NCBI GenBank assembly: GCA_944989445.1
Contig: CALYLW010000054.1
Span: forward strand, 2,170,654-2,234,653
Source: Ampullaceana balthica
Taxonomy: Eukaryota; Mollusca; Gastropoda; Lymnaeidae
Direction of reading: 5' to 3'
Length of the DNA stretch: 64,000 bases
Position numbers and translations under genes: made by a program. Shown here piece by piece: positions 59,905-64,000 of this stretch; position 1 is the stretch's first letter; the number at the start of each line of letters is the position of its first letter. The notes beneath the pieces are model-generated. The model searched no databases, was not told where the DNA came from, and was given only the letters and a program-made list of their open reading frames with translations.

Positions 59905-60895
59905 CCGCTTCAATATAGACTTATAACATGTTGTGGGCATGGACTAGAAGTGCCGCTCATATCTAGGGAGATATGAAACAATATAGACTTATAACGTGTT
60001 GTTGGCATGGACTAGAAGTGCCGCTCATATCTAGGGATATATGAAACAATATAGACTTATAACGTGTTGTTGGCATGGACTAGAAGTGCCGCTCATATCT
60101 AGGGAGATATGAAACAATATAGACTTATAACGTGTTGTTGGCATGGACTAGAAGTGCCGCTCATATCTAGGGATATATGAAACAATATAGACTTATAACG
60201 TGTTGTTGGCATGGACTAGAAGTGCCGCTCATATCTAGGGAGATCTGAAACAATATAGACTTATAACGTGTTGTTGGCATGGACTAGAAGTGCCGCTCAT
60301 ATCTAGGGATATATGAAACAATATAGACTTATAACGTGTTGTTGGCATGGACTAGAAGTGCCGCTCATATCTAGGGAGCTATGAAACAATATAGACGTAT
60401 AACGTGTTGTTGGCATGGACTAGAAGTGCTGCTCATATCTAGGGAGATATGAAACAATATAGACTTATATCGTTTTGTTGGCATGGACTAGAAGTGCCGC
60501 TCATATCTAGGGAGATCTGAAACAATATAGACTTATAATGTGTTGTTGGCATGAACTAGAAGTGCCGCTCATATCTAGGGAGCTATGAAACAATATAGAC
60601 TTATAACGTTTTGTTGGCATGGACTAGAAGTGCCGCTCATATCTAGGGAGCTATGAAACAATATAGACTTATATCGTTTTGTTGGCATGGACTAGAAGTG
60701 CCGCTCATATCTAGGGAGATCTGAAACAATATAGACTTATAATGTGTTGTTGGCATGAACTAGAAGTGCCGCTCATATCTAGGGAGATATGAAACAATAT
60801 AGACTTATAACGTTTTGTTGGCATGGACTAGAAGTGCCGCTCATATCTAGGGAGCTATGAAACAATATAGACTTATAACATGTTGTGGGCATGGA
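59905..60895. repeat. 68-bp tandem repeat with hairpin
   Basis: About 14.5 units of 68 bp contain GGCATGGACTAGAAGTGCCG and AATATAGACTTATAACGTG. Each has TCATATCT-AGGG-AGATATGA, a perfect 8-bp-arm hairpin in the majority form. The first six units alternate GAGATAT and GATATAT forms, giving a 136-bp dimer. A three-unit (204-bp) block is duplicated at about 60467 and 60671. Confidence 0.96.
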
Positions 60896-61371
60896 CTGGT
60901 CGGGTTGGGGATGGGGGGGCGCATTGTTGGCTACGTACAGGTAAGTGGGTGAAGCGCTAAATGTAGGATCAGTTTTAAGGGGGGAAAAAATCTCAAAAGG
61001 AGGGTGACGGTGAGTGTGAGTGAGTGGGGGGGGGGCTTAAATATTTTTTTTTAAAATTCCAAATGACAAATTCAGCACATAATTCATTTATATTTAGTTC
61101 ATTTGTGCACATCAATGTTAAAGATGAGATGAGTTTAGTCCGAGACCAAACACCCCCATTATTATTATTATTATTACTACTACTAACGAAAAGAACGAAA
61201 AACTAAGATTTAATGAATGACACTGATAGGACTGGGCAGCCCGCGGGCGAACATTTGGCTGGCATCACAACAAAACTATGACGTGCTTGTTAAAACCTCT
61301 TCAAATCTTTGACATATTGAAAGCTCGCACTGGTAGTGTGTGTACGGTGCAGACTAGAAGATAGAAGTGGG
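60896..61371. other. Spacer, nothing identified
   Basis: G-runs at about 60913 and 61027; (ATT)n and (ACT)n short runs at about 61158-61185. Confidence 0.5.
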
Positions 61372-61866
61372 GATATGATGGGCGGGTCTATTATTGGTGG
61401 GGAGATGATGGGCGGGTCTATTATTGGTGGGGATATGATGGGTGGGTCTATTATTGGTGGGGATATGATGGGCGGGTCTATTATTGGTGGGGATATGATG
61501 GGTGGGTCTATTATTGGTGGGGATATGATGGGCGGGTCTATTATTGGTGGGGATATGATGGGTGGGTCTATTATTGGTGGGGATATGATGAGCGGGTCTA
61601 TTATTGGTGGGGATATGATGGGCGGGTCTATTATTGGTGGGGATATGATGGGCGGGTCTATTATTGGTGGGGATATTATGGGCGGGTCTATTATTGGTGG
61701 GGATATGATGGGCGGGTCTATTATTGGTGGGGATATGATGGGCGGGTCTATTATTGGTGGGGACACGATGGGTGGGTCTATTATTGGTTGGGATATGATG
61801 GGTGGGTCAATTATTGGTGGGGATATGATGGGTGGGTCAATTATTGGTTGGGATATGATGGGTAGG
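61372..61866. repeat. 30-bp minisatellite, left half
   Basis: About 16.5 units of 30 bp contain GATATGATGGGTGGGTCTAT and TATTGGTGGG. The decapeptide period (GGSIIGGDMM) keeps plus and minus frames open. The left half is rich in GGCGGG variants. Confidence 0.96.
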
Positions 61867-62171
61867 TGTAACGATAACTTTATATACTCTTTTATGTAGG
61901 CGTTCTCACAATAATTAATCTTGTGTACAATAATTCACTGAAGAATTCGTTTATCCAAAACAACTTTAATATATATATATATATACACACAGATATAATT
62001 TGAGGTAATATAACGTGGAAATCTTGATTCATTCATCACACAACCATCCTCGATGGAAGTCTACACACAACTCCTCGCCCAACACTTTCAACCAATAGAA
62101 ATGCTCCTTTCTTCCCGCGTCCACCATTCATGTGACCTTACGTCACAAAATTATGTTAATCAGATGTGACA
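61867..62171. mobile_element. Solo LTR, 305 bp, with perfect 5-bp TSD
   Basis: It starts TGTAACG and ends GTGACA (TG...CA), flanked by GTAGG on both sides (61862-61866 and 62172-62176). Removing it with one GTAGG joins the two minisatellite halves exactly in register. There are no internal retrotransposon genes, as expected after LTR-LTR recombination. A TATATA stretch lies at about 61970-61984. The superfamily cannot be told from an LTR alone. Confidence 0.82.
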
Positions 62172-62176
62172 GTAGG

Positions 62177-62760
62177 TCTAATATTGGTGGGGATACGATG
62201 GGTGGGTCTATTATTGGTGGGGATATGATGGGTGGGTCTATTATTGGTGGGGATATGATGGGTGGTTCAATTATTGGTGGGGATATGATGGGTGGGTCAA
62301 TTATTGGTGGGGATATGATAGGTGGGTCAATTATTGGTGGGGATATGATGGGTGGATCTATTATTGGTGGGGATACGATGGGTGGGTCTATTATTGGTGG
62401 GGATATGATGGGTGGGTCAATTATTGGTGGGGATACGATGGGTGGGTCTATTATTGGTGGGGATATGATGGGTGGGTCAATTATTGGTGGGGATATGATG
62501 GGTGGGTCAATTATTGGTGGGTATATGATGGGTGGGTCAATTATTGGTGGGAACACGATGGGTGGGTCTTTTATTGGTGGGGATATGATGGGTGGGTCAA
62601 TTATTGGTGGGAACACGATGGGTGGGTCTATTATTGGTGGGGATATGATGGGTGGGTCAATTATTGGTGGGGATATGATGGTGGGTCAATTATTGGTGGG
62701 GATATGATGGGTGGGTCAATTATTGGTGGGGATATGATGGGTGGGTCAATAATGGACGAG
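62177..62760. repeat. 30-bp minisatellite, right half
   Basis: About 19 units of the same repeat as 61372-61866, but enriched for GGGTCAATTATT and CACGATG variants. One base is lost at about 62680, and units decay after 62745. Confidence 0.96.
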
Positions 62761-63309
62761 TCAATTAATGGTGGGACAATGATGGGTCGAGTTCCATCGA
62801 AGACAAACAATCGAAATCAGCGTGCATCAAAGCGTTTGTTTGGCGCCATGGAATAGTCCAACACTCGAGCCACAAGGATTCCCCCACAAACCTTAACAAT
62901 AGAACGCTCGAGCGGACATAAAGTCGGGCTGGCTGTGTAGACGTCTCCAGACACGGGTCTCTAGAGTAAGACAAGTCCAGGAGAGGAATGAGGGGGACAC
63001 AAGTATGAAGAGATTAAACATGACAGATAGTCAGATGTGAGGCAACCCGTGGTGGAGGCGCGGGGAGTGGACCGCTCAATGACAAGAGATGTTGTTGGGG
63101 CGGGGTGGGGGAGGGGCGAGAGACAACAAGAGAGTGAAATTAAAAAGTAGAACTCAAGATCCGCTATCGAATTTGTTTTTACTGGATCCATTACGTGAGC
63201 TCTGGATTTGCTATAATATCTCTGTAATCTCCCAAACATGGAATCACCACAAGGTTGATGGTGGCTTCGTACAGTTATTAATCTGATGGTCTCAGTCAGA
63301 GGAGGAAAG
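62761..63309. other. Spacer, nothing identified
   Basis: No element or coding frame recognised. Confidence 0.5.
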
Positions 63310-63450
63310 TAGTGTGTGTGAGTGTGTGAGTGTGCATGTGTGTGTGAGTCTGTATGTGTGAGTGTGTGTGTGTCTGTATGTGTGTGTGTGAGAGAGAGAG
63401 TGTGTGTGTGTGTGTGTGTCTGTGTGTGTGAGAGTGTGTGTGTGTGAAGA
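63310..63450. repeat. (GT)n/(GA)n microsatellite
   Basis: Interrupted GT-rich tract with GAGAGA and GTCTGTATG interruptions. Confidence 0.93.
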
Positions 63451-63654
63451 TGTTACTGAAGCTTCGGGAACACGGGCTTTTGCGGAGGTAAACTCGCGAA
63501 GTTGTTGCTGTCGGGATGTTGTACCGTTGGAAGAAGTTCTCTTTTCTGATTTTAAGTGTATAAACATGAATCCGCGATAGTTCCCACTGCCCACTACCTT
63601 TTATATAGACGCACCCCTTTTAATATATGTGTAATAGGAACTGGACAAGAAGAG

Positions 63655-63730
63655 CGCGAGACATAGAAAGAGAGCGAGACAAAGAAAGAGAGAGAGGGAG
63701 AGAGAGAGGGGGGGGGAGAGAGAGCGGAGG
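63655..63730. repeat. GA-rich purine tract
   Basis: GAGAGAAAGAGAGC words and a central G run (about 63708-63716). Confidence 0.88.
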
Positions 63731-63897
63731 TGGGGGTAAGAATTAGTGAGGGGTGGGACACAGCAACATGAATCCCTCTCCAAAACGAGAAAACCACATG
63801 TAGCTCCTCAATGACACGCATCCGTTTGAAAGAATATCAATTTTTGACCACACACAAAAAAAAACGAAAATCCAAACGTCGCCCATAAAATTTTAAT

Positions 63898-63927
63898 GTC
63901 GTCTGCTGGGGACAGTGAGCAGACGAC
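63898..63927. repeat. Perfect 10-bp inverted repeat
   Basis: GTCGTCTGCT and AGCAGACGAC flank a 10-nt loop. CTAG follows 9 nt later, similar to a Helitron 3' end, but the next base is C rather than T. Confidence 0.85.
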
Positions 63928-63956
63928 GATCGCCCACTAGCGCCTTCCGACATCCG

Positions 63957-64000
63957 TTCAGTTACAGCGCTGTCTGTCATACAGTTACAGAGCTGTCTGT
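63957..64000. repeat. Start of a ~23-bp tandem repeat cut by the window end
   Basis: Two copies of CAGTTACAG followed by GCTGTCTGT are visible. The array probably continues past the edge. Confidence 0.65.

Noticed and set aside
61336..62707. Glycine/isoleucine-rich and proline/isoleucine-rich 'proteins' of 157-191 codons
   Set aside because: Translation of a 30-bp minisatellite in both directions. The solo LTR interrupts it and no signal peptide or flanking exon structure is visible.

Overview
The window looks like gene-free nuclear DNA from a complex animal. I found no protein-coding host gene, no intact rRNA or tRNA gene, and nothing bacterial. The mobile elements are a Penelope-like retroelement, several small Helitrons, many hAT MITEs, a pogo-like element and a solo LTR. 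Together with a very high load of minisatellites, they suggest a marine or freshwater invertebrate. A mollusc, perhaps a gastropod, is my best guess; this is inference from repeat style, not from a diagnostic gene.

Tandem repeats dominate. By a hand tally about two fifths of the 64 kb is tandem array, in more than 30 unrelated families with units of 2 to about 470 bp. The largest are a 31/33-bp array (1-4640), a 22-bp array (5167-6742), a 51-bp array (10130-11875), a 30-bp array (26108-29335), a 40-bp array (40270-41143), a 68-bp array (59905-60895) and a 30-bp array split by an LTR (61372-62760). Almost every long open reading frame is a by-product of these arrays: units that lack stop codons stay open for kilobases, often on both strands.

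Mobile elements fill much of the rest. (1) A truncated Penelope-like element at 14379-15342 encodes a GIY-YIG endonuclease end between two 350-bp inverted arms. (2) Small Helitrons with 5' TC and 3' hairpin plus CTAG, inserted between A and T, lie at 32648-32925, 36064-36598 and 54160-54723, with decayed relatives at 17266-18205, 20969-21245 and 13609. (3) hAT-type elements with 8-bp target duplications lie at 8539, 20291, 29439, 32030, 51271, 51671 and 55247; the 29439-30295 copy keeps a transposase C-terminal remnant. (4) A pogo-like element at 52464-55004 has been invaded by a minisatellite, a 500-bp dispersed repeat and a Helitron. (5) A solo LTR at 61867-62171 interrupts a minisatellite and has a perfect 5-bp target duplication. 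(6) A roughly 470-bp dispersed family is tandemly triplicated at 45284-46722.

No set of genes works together here, so a pathway or operon description does not apply. The most interesting signals are structural: an array of about 70 near-consensus 5' splice sites, minisatellite units with hairpins (one of which concentrates its variation in one hairpin arm), an excess of the CRE palindrome TGACGTCA, and the nested transposon history. I found no convincing undescribed gene system.
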